Assembly: GCF_012913485.1 (NCBI RefSeq)
Contig: NZ_CP051774.1
Span: 6,200,001-6,264,000 of the forward strand
Length of the DNA stretch: 64,000 nt
Source: Luteolibacter luteus
GTDB taxonomy: Bacteria > Verrucomicrobiota > Verrucomicrobiia > Verrucomicrobiales > Akkermansiaceae
Reading direction: 5' to 3'
Shown here: positions 17,113 to 24,679 of the stretch, in pieces
How the letters are laid out: every line of letters begins with the position of its first letter
Numbering within the stretch: the first letter of the stretch is position 1
The notes under the pieces: generated by a model
What the model was told of the DNA's origin: nothing
Database searches by the model: none
Seen by the model: only the letters and a program-made list of their open reading frames with translations
Position numbers and translations under genes: made by a program

Positions 17113-18006
17113 ATGCGTCATCTGCTCGAAGCCGCCATCGCCAAGCGCGTCCCGCTGCGGCAACCCGGAACCAATGCCCTGCGCCTGATCGATGGCGAGG
17201 GCGACGACCTGCCGGGCCTGGAGCTGGAAGATTTCGCCGGGCGCTGGCTGCTTTCCACCCGCGACCGCACCCCGCCGCGGGAAATGGTGGAGTGGCTGCG
17301 GGAAAAAAAACGCAGCGTCTACTGGAAGCGGCTGGACCAGCAGCAGAAGGAATCCCCCGCTCACCTCTGCGGTCCGGAACAGGACGAACCTTTCCCGGTC
17401 CTCGAAAGCGGGCTATCCTTCGAGATCTCCTTCCAGTCCGGCTACTCGCAAGGGATCTTCCTCGACCAGCGGGACAACCGCGCCGAGCTGCGCGGGCGTC
17501 TGGGCGCGGGCACGACCCTGCTGAACACCTTTTCCTACACCGGGGCCTTCTCAGTCTTCGCCGCCAGCGCCGGAGCCACCGCCACCACCCTCGATCTGGC
17601 GCAGCCCTACCTCGACTGGGCGAAGCGGAACTTCGAGCTGAATGGCTTCGATCCCGCGGCGCACTATTTTTGCAAGGGCGATACCTTCCACTGGCTGGCG
17701 CGCTTCGCGAAACAGGGGCGCAAGTTCGATGGCATCGTGCTCGATCCGCCGACTTTCTCGCGGGACAAGGACGGCAAGGTCTTCCGCGTTGAGAAAGACT
17801 ACGGGCTGCTGGCAAAGCTCGCCTTCGATTGCCTGGCACCGGGCGGCTTCTTGCTCGCTTCGACGAATTGCCGGACCCTGCCGCCGCGGGCCTTTGAAAT
17901 GCAGGTGCGCGGAGCCACGAAGCGGGTCGTGAAAACGCGGCTCGCCCCGATGCCGGCCGATTTTAATGGCGAGCCGTATCTGAAGAGCCTGTGGGTGGAT
18001 GCGTAG
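17113..18006 (+). CDS. Class I SAM-dependent methyltransferase, RlmI-like
   Basis: 297 residues. SAM-binding motifs follow the RlmI/RlmK pattern: GYSQGIFLDQRDNRAELR, then motif I LLNTFSYTGAFSVFAASAGA, the acidic loop TLDLAQPYLDWAKRNFELNG, and motif IV FDGIVLDPPTFSRDKDGK. The target is probably a cytosine in rRNA, but the N-terminal PUA-like domain of full RlmI is short or absent here, so the exact substrate is open. An A8 run near 17306 lies within codons for REKKRS. The gene is divergent from the mutase with only 14 bases between start codons, so promoters must overlap the coding regions. Confidence 0.88.
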   Translation: MRHLLEAAIAKRVPLRQPGTNALRLIDGEGDDLPGLELEDFAGRWLLSTRDRTPPREMVEWLREKKRSVYWKRLDQQQKESPAHLCGPEQDEPFPVLESGLSFEISFQSGYSQGIFLDQRDNRAELRGRLGAGTTLLNTFSYTGAFSVFAASAGATATTLDLAQPYLDWAKRNFELNGFDPAAHYFCKGDTFHWLARFAKQGRKFDGIVLDPPTFSRDKDGKVFRVEKDYGLLAKLAFDCLAPGGFLLASTNCRTLPPRAFEMQVRGATKRVVKTRLAPMPADFNGEPYLKSLWVDA

Positions 18007-18057
18007 GACCGGAAGACACGCTTCCGGCCCGGCTTCCATTCCCTCCAGTCTTCTGTC

Positions 18058-18543
18058 TTACGGCGACACCGCGAGACGCTCCGGAGCGGCCGTTTCTTCG
18101 AAGACGAAGCCGTTTTCCTTGTAGGTCTTCAGGCGGAAATGGGTGGCGGTGGAAAGTACGCCATCCATCGTACTCAGCTTCTCGGAGACGAAGCGCGCCA
18201 CCTCGCGGAGGTCGCTGCCTTCCACCACGACCATCAGGTCGTAGCCACCGCTGGCGAGATAGCAGCTCACCACCTGCTCGAAGCGGGCGATGCGCATGGC
18301 CAGGCGGTCGAAGCCACCGCCGCGTTCCGGGGTGAGCTTCACCTCGATGAAGGCGGAGACGTCATTGTCCCCTGCTTGCTCGGCATCCACCACGGCCTGG
18401 TAGCCGAGGATCGTGCCGTTCTTTTCCCACGCCGCGATCCGGGTGCGGACTTCCTCCTCCGTCAGGGAAAGCAACTCGGCGAGTTCCTGATGGCTGTGGC
18501 GGGCCTGGCGGCGGAGCAATTGCAGAAGCGGGTCGATCGACAT
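18058..18543 (-). CDS. Lrp/AsnC family transcriptional regulator
   Basis: 161 residues. An N-terminal winged-helix segment (LLQLLRRQARHSHQELAELL, EEEVRTRIAAWEKNGTILGY) is followed by an AsnC-type ligand/RAM domain (AFIEVKLTP, FEQVVSCYLASGGYDLMVVV, VLSTATHFRLKTYKENG). Members sense amino acids and act as dimers or octamers on DNA. No amino-acid gene is adjacent, so the regulon is unknown. ATG at 18543 is chosen since the upstream 16 residues are proline- and arginine-rich and non-conserved in style. The gene is convergent with the methyltransferase; a CCGGAAG/CTTCCGG hairpin lies between their stops at 18009-18027. Confidence 0.92.
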   Translation of the reverse strand: MSIDPLLQLLRRQARHSHQELAELLSLTEEEVRTRIAAWEKNGTILGYQAVVDAEQAGDNDVSAFIEVKLTPERGGGFDRLAMRIARFEQVVSCYLASGGYDLMVVVEGSDLREVARFVSEKLSTMDGVLSTATHFRLKTYKENGFVFEETAAPERLAVSP

Positions 18544-18682
18544 GACGGGAGCGGTTCTAGGTGCCCGCGGGCGGCGGGGCAAGGGCAGCATTTCTGCGTT
18601 TCGGAGTGCCGCAGCGGGAAAAATGGTTAAATTCCCTGATAAATCCCCGCCGCTGGAACGCTATGAATCCACACTTCCTCCT

Positions 18683-19321
18683 ATGAAAACTCCGATTTTT
18701 GCCATCGTTTCCCTGATTTCCGTCGTCCTGCCTGCCACGCTTCAGGCGAGAACCTGGAAGGAAGCCGGTTCCGGCCGCAGCGTGGAGGGTGACTATCTGC
18801 GCAGCGAGGGTGACCAAGTGGTCCTCCGCAAGCCGAATGGCACCACCTTCAAGATCGCCCTCTCCAAGCTGAGCGAGGAGGACCAGAAGTTCGTGGCCGA
18901 TCAAGCCGCGCCGAAGAAGGAGGAGGCCGCCAGCTCCGACAAGGATGTCTTCAAGTGGGAGACCGACTTCGAGTTGGCAAAGCAGCGCGCCAAGGCGGAG
19001 AACAAGGATATCCTCGTGGATTTCACCGGCTCCGACTGGTGCGGCTGGTGCATCAAGCTAAAGAAGGAAGTCTTCGACAAGCCGGAGTTCCAGGAATACG
19101 CGGCGAAGAAGCTGATCATGGTGGAGCTGGACTTCCCGAAGCGGAAGGAGCTGCCCGCCAAGGAGAAGGAGCAGAACGACAAGCTGGCGGAGAAATACGA
19201 TGTCCAAGGCTTCCCGACGATCCTGCTCCTGAACTCGAAGGGCCGTGAGGTGAACCGGACCGGCTATCAGGAAGGCGGCCCGGAGAAATACATCGAGCAC
19301 CTGAAGAAGCTGCTGAAGTAA
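18683..19321 (+). CDS. Periplasmic thioredoxin-fold protein with SHD1-like N-terminus
   Basis: 212 residues. Signal peptide MKTPIFAIVSLISVVLPA, then a short SLA1-homology-1-like segment (RTWKEAGSGRSVEGDYLR, VVLRKPNGTTFKIALSKLS), then a thioredoxin-like domain with the redox motif WCGWC (DFTGSDWCGWCIKLKKEVF) and the cis-Pro region VQGFPTILLLNSKG. SHD1-thioredoxin fusions are frequent in Planctomycetes and Verrucomicrobia. Probably a periplasmic thiol oxidoreductase; partner proteins are unknown. ATG 18683 precedes the signal peptide. Confidence 0.92.
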   Translation: MKTPIFAIVSLISVVLPATLQARTWKEAGSGRSVEGDYLRSEGDQVVLRKPNGTTFKIALSKLSEEDQKFVADQAAPKKEEAASSDKDVFKWETDFELAKQRAKAENKDILVDFTGSDWCGWCIKLKKEVFDKPEFQEYAAKKLIMVELDFPKRKELPAKEKEQNDKLAEKYDVQGFPTILLLNSKGREVNRTGYQEGGPEKYIEHLKKLLK

Positions 19322-19408
19322 GCTGCGGGACGCCCTGAGATTGCGAATCGGCTTGGTTCTCAAGTCCCTTGGGTCCTGCGTCCCCGTGTTGTCCTTACTC
19401 GAACAAAG

Positions 19409-19834
19409 GTGAAGGAGATCCATTTCCACCCCACGCGCTACCAGCGTAGGCGACAGGTTCTCGTTTTCATGGCGTGGTGTGTTCCGGCCTGTGTCTGGGT
19501 CTGGTGGCAGTCCCCGCAGGTGTTCCTCTTCGTGATCCTTTTCGTACCCTTCCAACTGGTGTTCTTTCTTTCCCAGATCCGGAAGGTTCCGTCTTCCCGA
19601 ATCGAGATCGACGAAGAACAGCTGATCCTGGAGCCGGAAGGTCATTGGGGCCAAGAGCCCATCCCCCTGAATTCGATCGTCGCGAAGCGATCCGAAGCAT
19701 TCAGCCAGACCCTGATCTATGACCGGGACGGCGGACAGAAGGTGTTCCAGATGAGCCGATGGGACTTCACCCACAGCCAGTGGCGGACGCTGGCCCAGTT
19801 CGTCAGAGGCCTTCCCGTGATGGAGATCGGCTGA
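19409..19834 (+). CDS. Small membrane protein, paralogue of the one at 21950
   Basis: 141 residues from a GTG start. Two closely spaced hydrophobic helices (VLVFMAWCVPACVWVWW and FLFVILFVPFQLVFFL) are followed by a cytosolic beta-rich part (SRIEIDEEQLILEPEGHWG, QEPIPLNSIVAKRSEA, DFTHSQWRTLAQFVRGL). Order, length and the D(D/E)E-L-x-P-x-x-H/W-pattern match the protein at 21950, so the two are paralogues flanking the heme peroxidase gene. Fold may be PH-like, which is only a guess. Function unknown. Confidence 0.65.
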   Translation: MKEIHFHPTRYQRRRQVLVFMAWCVPACVWVWWQSPQVFLFVILFVPFQLVFFLSQIRKVPSSRIEIDEEQLILEPEGHWGQEPIPLNSIVAKRSEAFSQTLIYDRDGGQKVFQMSRWDFTHSQWRTLAQFVRGLPVMEIG

Positions 19835-20065
19835 TTCGCTGCCTGCGCAGGGAACCTGTAGCAACGCCCTGCTGGGACGACGCGTGGAGAACAGCGGGAT
19901 CCTCCTGCACTTCCCAGCAGCAGGATGTCGAGGAGCACGTCGTGGAGCTGGAGCGGCGGCTATTCTCCAAGGAGAACCGGGGAGAACTTCAGGCCCTGAT
20001 TCTGGAGCGCACCCAAGTCCTCCCGCACGGCTGCTGAAGGGATGAGCCCTGTGGGAAGAGAAACA
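19835..20065. other. Non-coding or degenerate stretch between membrane-protein and peroxidase genes
   Basis: About 230 bases with no convincing gene. The plus-strand frame ending at 20037 reads DVEEHVVELERRLFSKENRG and further charged helical sequence without a credible start, so it could be the tail of a decayed gene. I could not name a family. Confidence 0.35.
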
Positions 20066-20089
20066 GGGAGAGGCGACATCGCCCCTCCC
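20066..20089 (-). terminator. Probable terminator of heme peroxidase gene
   Basis: Read on the minus strand, GGGAGGGGCGA and TCGCCTCTCCC form an 11-bp stem with a 2-base loop and one wobble, followed by TGTTTCTCTT. It lies about 20 bases past the peroxidase stop. Confidence 0.6.
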
Positions 20090-20110
20090 CGCTCCCCGTT
20101 TTGATCTCGA

Positions 20111-21712
20111 TCAGGCGACGCCGGCGAAGCGCAGCAGGTCCACCATGGTGAAGTCCTCCCCGGTCTTCCCGGAGTCGATGGTGGTCAGGAAGGGTTTCCA
20201 ATCCGGATCTTGGCTCAGGTAGGACTGCTTGTCCCCCTGGAGCAGGCCGATGAAGACCTCCGCGACGATGCGGCCGCCGACGGAGCCGAGGTGCTCACCC
20301 GCTTCCTGGACCTCTGCTTCCTTCAGGATGTAGTACCAGAGCGGCGTGCGATTGTGCATGCCGTAGGGCTTCAATTCCTCGAAGTCGGAATCCTCCATCA
20401 CGGTGAGCGAGGGAAGCTTCGCCTTCATGGTCGCCGCGATCTTCTGGCCGGACGGCAGCGAGAAGGTCAGGTGCCGCAGGAGGTTCCGGGTGGCCAAGCT
20501 CTGGGGATTCGTGCGCGGATCGGGATTTGGCACGACCGAGCCGGGGAGCTGGAAGAGCGGCGTGGAGAGCTTGGTGTCGATCTTCTTGTTCCGGCGGACA
20601 TTGCTGTCCTTGAAGTCGAAGAAGGTCCGCCAATCGATGAAGCGCCACTTGGCACGTGCCGATCCGGAGAGGTCGTCATTCTCCGGGCTGCTGTGGTCTT
20701 CCGTCGCCTTGAAGATGAACTGGAAGAGCTGGCCGCCATCGCTGGCGCCCGTGAAGTTCGAGCGATACGAAGGACGGACCTGGCTGTGACCGAAGCGGTA
20801 GCAGGCCACGGAGAACTCCACCGGGATGTAGGGTTCCTTATTCCAGTCGTAGAACTTCCGGCCGTTCTTCAGGATGTCCTTCACGGTGGAGGCACCGCAG
20901 GTGAGGCGGAGGAACTCATGGACGATGATCCATTGGTAGTGCCAGCGCACGATCCGCTGGGCCTCCGCGAAGATCTCATCCATGCTGAGCCCGGCGGCGG
21001 CGGGGCTGGCGACGAAGTCATCCACCACGGCATTGTGGAAGCGCAGGAAGGCGAGATGGAGCTGGGAGACGATGAGGTTCTCGTCATTCCGCGGGTCTCC
21101 GATCAGCGCGATGCTCTGGCTATTCCTCGGGATATCGTAGCGCAGCGGCGTGCCGGAATCCGGTATCGGCTCGACGAGGAACTTGATGGGTTTCGTCCGA
21201 TCATAGAGGTGGGGACTGCCTCCGGGTCCGGCACCGTAGAGATTGTCCAGTGCGAGGGTCGGCGTGCGGAAGTTCGCGATCTGCTCCGGGTCCGCTTGGC
21301 GCTCGAGGCTGGAGGTCGGATCGAAGGTCATATCGTGATCGAGGAATTGGCCGAGGAAGGTCATTCCCGCGGTCATCTTCGGATTGTTCTGATTGTTGAC
21401 CTGGAGGTTCTCGTCGGTGATCAGGTTCTTCGGATCCGCCAGGTTGTCCTGGGCATCCATGATCCCGCCGATCTTCCCGATTTCGATCAGGCCGGCGCGC
21501 AATTGCGGGGTGTCCGAGGCGAAGGGCGGGAGTTCCCCAAAGATCCGGCCGAAGCGACCGGAGTCGAAATACTTGGAACGGGGAGGGACGATGTCATGAG
21601 GGTAGGAGCCGTGACGGCGGGAGGCACAACCGCGGGGCGGCGGGGTTCCAGCCGTGCTGCCATGGGAGTAAGGGCAGCCGCCCGTAGGAGGAGTGGGATC
21701 TTCTGGCGACAT
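20111..21712 (-). CDS. Animal-type heme peroxidase
   Basis: 533 residues of the peroxidase-cyclooxygenase superfamily. The distal-side motif is FLGQFLDHDMTF with His126 and an adjacent Asp that can bind calcium or heme. The proximal region has VACYRFGHSQVRPSY, whose His is the likely heme ligand. Long conserved helices such as LHLAFLRFHNAVVDDFV and AQRIVRWHYQWIIVHEFLR match the bacterial branch. There is no signal peptide; the N-terminus is Pro/Cys/His-rich (GGCPYSHG, RGCASRRHG). Likely intracellular or non-classically located; substrate unknown. ATG 21712 is preferred over an in-frame GTG at 21757 because a palindrome at 21735-21750 would otherwise sit inside the gene. Flanked on both sides by paralogous membrane proteins. 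Confidence 0.93.
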   Translation of the reverse strand: MSPEDPTPPTGGCPYSHGSTAGTPPPRGCASRRHGSYPHDIVPPRSKYFDSGRFGRIFGELPPFASDTPQLRAGLIEIGKIGGIMDAQDNLADPKNLITDENLQVNNQNNPKMTAGMTFLGQFLDHDMTFDPTSSLERQADPEQIANFRTPTLALDNLYGAGPGGSPHLYDRTKPIKFLVEPIPDSGTPLRYDIPRNSQSIALIGDPRNDENLIVSQLHLAFLRFHNAVVDDFVASPAAAGLSMDEIFAEAQRIVRWHYQWIIVHEFLRLTCGASTVKDILKNGRKFYDWNKEPYIPVEFSVACYRFGHSQVRPSYRSNFTGASDGGQLFQFIFKATEDHSSPENDDLSGSARAKWRFIDWRTFFDFKDSNVRRNKKIDTKLSTPLFQLPGSVVPNPDPRTNPQSLATRNLLRHLTFSLPSGQKIAATMKAKLPSLTVMEDSDFEELKPYGMHNRTPLWYYILKEAEVQEAGEHLGSVGGRIVAEVFIGLLQGDKQSYLSQDPDWKPFLTTIDSGKTGEDFTMVDLLRFAGVA

Positions 21713-21734
21713 GATTTCTAGTAATGGTTTTGTC

Positions 21735-21750
21735 GTTCTAGAATTAGAAC
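21735..21750. promoter_or_regulatory. Palindrome upstream of heme peroxidase start
   Basis: GTTCTAGAATTAGAAC is a 16-base sequence with perfect 6-base arms and a 4-base centre, in an AT-rich stretch (21713-21900) unlike the surrounding GC-rich DNA. It sits 23 bases before the peroxidase ATG and is a candidate operator. A possible -35/-10 pair (TTGAAA, TATTCC) lies further upstream on the minus strand, though its spacer is short. Confidence 0.4.
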
Positions 21751-21949
21751 AGCTCACATGTCGTAAGTGGGAATATCCGAATAGTCAGCCTTTCAAGTTT
21801 AGGGAAATATCCTATCTGATCCCGGGTTCGCTTCTATAAATGAGCAAGTTGCACGATCTGTTGTTTCGAGAAACGAGAGTCACGAGATAACTGTAAGATT
21901 GACCTATCCGCCCTGCTGCGGCCTTATCCCTTCAGCTCACACCCTCTCG

Positions 21950-22384
21950 ATGACCTTCGCGCTGAAACGCATGGAGAATAGTCCGCAGCAGATCTATTTG
22001 ATCGTGGCGCTGCTGGGCTGCGTGCTGTGGCTGAGCTGGGGACGCCAGTCGTCCCACCCGATCCTGTGGATCTGGCCTGCGGCGATGTTTGTTCACTGGT
22101 GCGTGCTGCAATACCGTTTCCGGAAGGAGCCGGATTGCAGCTTGGAGCTGGACGATGAAGGCCTCCGGTTCTGGCCCAGCCAGCATTGGACGGTGGACCG
22201 GATCCCGTTTGGCTCGATCAAGGCGGTCAGCGAGGAGGGCTCGTCGCTCTGGATCTATCACTACGACGCGGAAGGCGCGGAGAAGGGCATGGAGATCAAT
22301 CGCCAGCGATTCACTTCCAAGGATTGGAAGGAATTGATCCGGATTCTCCGTGAGGGGAAGGAAGCGCAGAATGCGATCCCCTGA
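21950..22384 (+). CDS. Small membrane protein, paralogue of the one at 19409
   Basis: 144 residues. Two N-terminal membrane helices (QIYLIVALLGCVLWLSWG and ILWIWPAAMFVHWCVLQY) precede a soluble beta-rich part (CSLELDDEGLRFWPSQHW, DRIPFGSIKAVSEEGSS, RQRFTSKDWKELIRILREG). It parallels the protein at 19409 segment by segment. ATG 21950 gives a length like the paralogue; ATG 21971 is also possible. It is divergent from the peroxidase gene and shares its AT-rich upstream region, which suggests linked expression. Function unknown. Confidence 0.68.
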   Translation: MTFALKRMENSPQQIYLIVALLGCVLWLSWGRQSSHPILWIWPAAMFVHWCVLQYRFRKEPDCSLELDDEGLRFWPSQHWTVDRIPFGSIKAVSEEGSSLWIYHYDAEGAEKGMEINRQRFTSKDWKELIRILREGKEAQNAIP

Positions 22385-22411
22385 GGGACGCATTTCGAGC
22401 ATTTGCCCACG

Positions 22412-22439
22412 AAAAAAGCCGGTGGCTTTCACCACCGGC
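22412..22439 (-). terminator. Rho-independent terminator of phosphofructokinase gene
   Basis: On the minus strand an 8-bp stem (GCCGGTGG with CCACCGGC, loop 6) is followed by TTTTTT. It lies between the convergent genes; on the plus strand there is no U tract, so it acts for the minus-strand gene. Confidence 0.85.
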
Positions 22440-22470
22440 CTTCTCAAATTCAATCGGTGCAAGCCGGAGC

Positions 22471-23544
22471 TCAGTCGCCGAGGCAGATGCCCACGGCCTT
22501 GGCGGCCTTGACCATTTCGCCATCGGGCTCGACGAGGCGGAGCTGGTTCACGGCTTCCTCGATCGGCACAGAGTCGACGTGGTAGGCTTGATAGCTGACC
22601 ATGCGGCCGAAGCGGCCTTCCTCGGCCAGCTTCACGGCCATCACGCCGAAGCGGGTGCCAAGGATCCTGTCGAGCGCCGTCGGGGCACCACCGCGCTGGA
22701 GGTGACCGAGGGTGCAGGAGCGGGTTTCCTTGCCGGTGAGCGACTCGAGGCGGCGGGCGATGATGTCACCGATACCACCGAGGCGGACTTCGCCGCCAGC
22801 GTTCTCCGCGATGGTCGCGAGCTCGCCATCCGGCAGGTGCGCACCTTCCGCCACCACCACGAGCGTGCTGTGGTGACCTTGGGAATCCCGGTTCTTGATG
22901 AACTCCGCCACCTTCTCGGTATCAAAAGGAATTTCCGGAAGCAGGATCACGTCCGCACCACCGGCGATGCCACCCCAGAGGGCGATCCAGCCCGCGTGGC
23001 GGCCCATCACTTCCAGCACCATGATGCGCTTGTGGCTCTCCGCCGTGGTGTGCAGTCGATCAAGGCCATCGACCACCGTGCTCACGGCACTGTCGAAGCC
23101 GAAGGTCATCGCGGTCGCGCGAAGGTCGTTGTCGATGGTCTTCGGCACGCCGATGACCGGCCAGCCTTCACGGTAAAGCTGCAGGCCGGTGGTCAGGGAG
23201 CCGTCGCCGCCGACGATGACGAGCGCGCGGATCTCCAGCTGGTCCATGGTGCGCTTGGCCTTCGCCACGATATCAGCCGGCACTTCGGCGATGTCGCCCT
23301 TGCCGACCTTGGCGGCGAAGTGGCCCTTGTTGGTGGTGCCGAGAATGGTTCCGCCCAGTTTGAGGATCCCGAGGGTATCCTGTGGCTTCAGCACCTTGTA
23401 GTCGCCCGGCGGCAGCAAGCCTTCGAAGCCGTCCTTGAATCCGATCACCTCCCAGCCGAGCTGGCTGGCTGCTCCCACGACACCGTGGATCACTGCATTG
23501 AGTCCGGGGCAGTCGCCCCCGCTGTTAAGAATACCGATGCGCAT
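22471..23544 (-). CDS. pfkA: 6-phosphofructokinase
   Basis: Phosphorylates fructose 6-phosphate in glycolysis. 357 residues. Motifs: SGGDCPGLNAVI at the phosphoryl-donor site, GGDGSLTTG (112-120), PKTIDND with catalytic Asp138, and MGRHAGWIAL. The residue matching E. coli Gly104 is Gly115, which favours ATP, while the residue matching Gly124 is Lys135, as in PPi-linked enzymes; the Gly/Lys pair is known from actinobacterial ATP-dependent enzymes. ATP use is therefore the better guess. ATG 23544 is at the start of the Rossmann strand MRIGILNSGG. It lies 55 bases downstream of the D,D-carboxypeptidase gene. Confidence 0.93.
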   Translation of the reverse strand: MRIGILNSGGDCPGLNAVIHGVVGAASQLGWEVIGFKDGFEGLLPPGDYKVLKPQDTLGILKLGGTILGTTNKGHFAAKVGKGDIAEVPADIVAKAKRTMDQLEIRALVIVGGDGSLTTGLQLYREGWPVIGVPKTIDNDLRATAMTFGFDSAVSTVVDGLDRLHTTAESHKRIMVLEVMGRHAGWIALWGGIAGGADVILLPEIPFDTEKVAEFIKNRDSQGHHSTLVVVAEGAHLPDGELATIAENAGGEVRLGGIGDIIARRLESLTGKETRSCTLGHLQRGGAPTALDRILGTRFGVMAVKLAEEGRFGRMVSYQAYHVDSVPIEEAVNQLRLVEPDGEMVKAAKAVGICLGD

Positions 23545-23599
23545 CGCGAGTGGGTGTGGAGTGTTAAATTCGGTTCGATAAGTCAAAATCGCGCCATTT

Positions 23600-24553
23600 T
23601 TAGCGCGGGTTCGGAACGTCCAAGATTTCCTTGGCTTTATTCTCGATCGGAGCGCCCGCAGCGACCCATCGGTCGAAGGCCGCCCAGCCCGGATTGATGA
23701 AGCCTCGGGCGCGGTTGAAGCGGTCCGGATTATTGAGCACCACGATGATCAAGCGCCGTGGTGTGACAGCTTTTTCGCCGTCGGCTTTTTCGCGGACGAG
23801 CGGGTCGCGCTCGACGGAGACGCTCACGCAGGGACCTGCCGCACCGGTCGTGCCGGTCTTCAGGCCGAGGATGTTCGGCTCGCCGATGAGTTCGTTCGTG
23901 TTCTGGATCTTGTAGCCGCGCTTGCCGCCCGCGCCATTCACGGTGACCTGGCGTTCTTTCTGGCGGGAAATGAAGGTCACGCCCGGCTTGCGCATCGCAT
24001 AGATGGAAAGCTTCGCGATGTCCGCGGCGGTGGAAGTGCAGCGCTGCTTGCCGACTTCCAAGCCGTGTGGATTGCCGAAGCGGGTCTTCAGCAGGCCGAT
24101 CGCCTTGCCGAGTTCATTCATCTCCCCGACGAAGGCCGCGACCGGGTCACCGGTCTTGCCGCGGGCGCGCAGCATTTCGCCGCCCACGTAGTTGGCCACG
24201 GTCATGGCCGCGATGTTGTCCGAGCCGAGCATCGCGGAGTAAAGGGCATCGCGCACGCTCATGGAGTCCCCTACCTGAAGGTTCAGGGGATTCGGTCCGC
24301 CGATCGCGAGGGCCGCGGGTGGCACGGTGGCGGTCACTTGGCTGAGGTCGGTGCCGGTGGCATCCGCCCAATCGACCGCGATCACACAGGTGGCAATTTT
24401 GGTCAGACTCGCGACCGGACGCTGCACGACGGAATTCGCCGCCATCAGGACCTTTCCGGAGTTCGCCTCCACCACCATATAAGCTTCGCCCTGCTGGGCG
24501 GAGGCCACGGCGGAGAAAAGAGCAAGGATCGATAGGAAAAACGCGCGCATCAT
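23600..24553 (-). CDS. D-alanyl-D-alanine carboxypeptidase (PBP5-type serine hydrolase)
   Basis: Periplasmic peptidoglycan-trimming enzyme. 317 residues with signal peptide MMRAFFLSILALFSAVASA. The three penicillin-binding motifs are present: SLTK (Ser49, Lys52), SDN (111-113) and KTG in LGLKTGTTGAAG. The C-terminus lacks the amphipathic membrane anchor of E. coli PBP5, so it may be soluble. Two adjacent ATG codons (24553 and 24550) can serve as start. Likely upstream partner of pfkA in a short transcript, though the pair has no functional link that I know. Confidence 0.93.
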   Translation of the reverse strand: MMRAFFLSILALFSAVASAQQGEAYMVVEANSGKVLMAANSVVQRPVASLTKIATCVIAVDWADATGTDLSQVTATVPPAALAIGGPNPLNLQVGDSMSVRDALYSAMLGSDNIAAMTVANYVGGEMLRARGKTGDPVAAFVGEMNELGKAIGLLKTRFGNPHGLEVGKQRCTSTAADIAKLSIYAMRKPGVTFISRQKERQVTVNGAGGKRGYKIQNTNELIGEPNILGLKTGTTGAAGPCVSVSVERDPLVREKADGEKAVTPRRLIIVVLNNPDRFNRARGFINPGWAAFDRWVAAGAPIENKAKEILDVPNPR

Positions 24554-24679
24554 GGGCCGGGGCGGACTCTAGCTGTCCGGTCCCACGGGGCAAGCGGAGA
24601 ACCGTCACAAACGCAGACGGGAGGAGGCCGAAAAATAATCACGAAAGCTCACTAAACTTATTTTGGGCAGCGGCAGTCA

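Noticed and set aside
17300..17312. A8 run in the RlmI-like methyltransferase as a phase switch
   Set aside because: The gene is intact and the run codes for ordinary Lys residues in a variable part; A8 alone is weak evidence.
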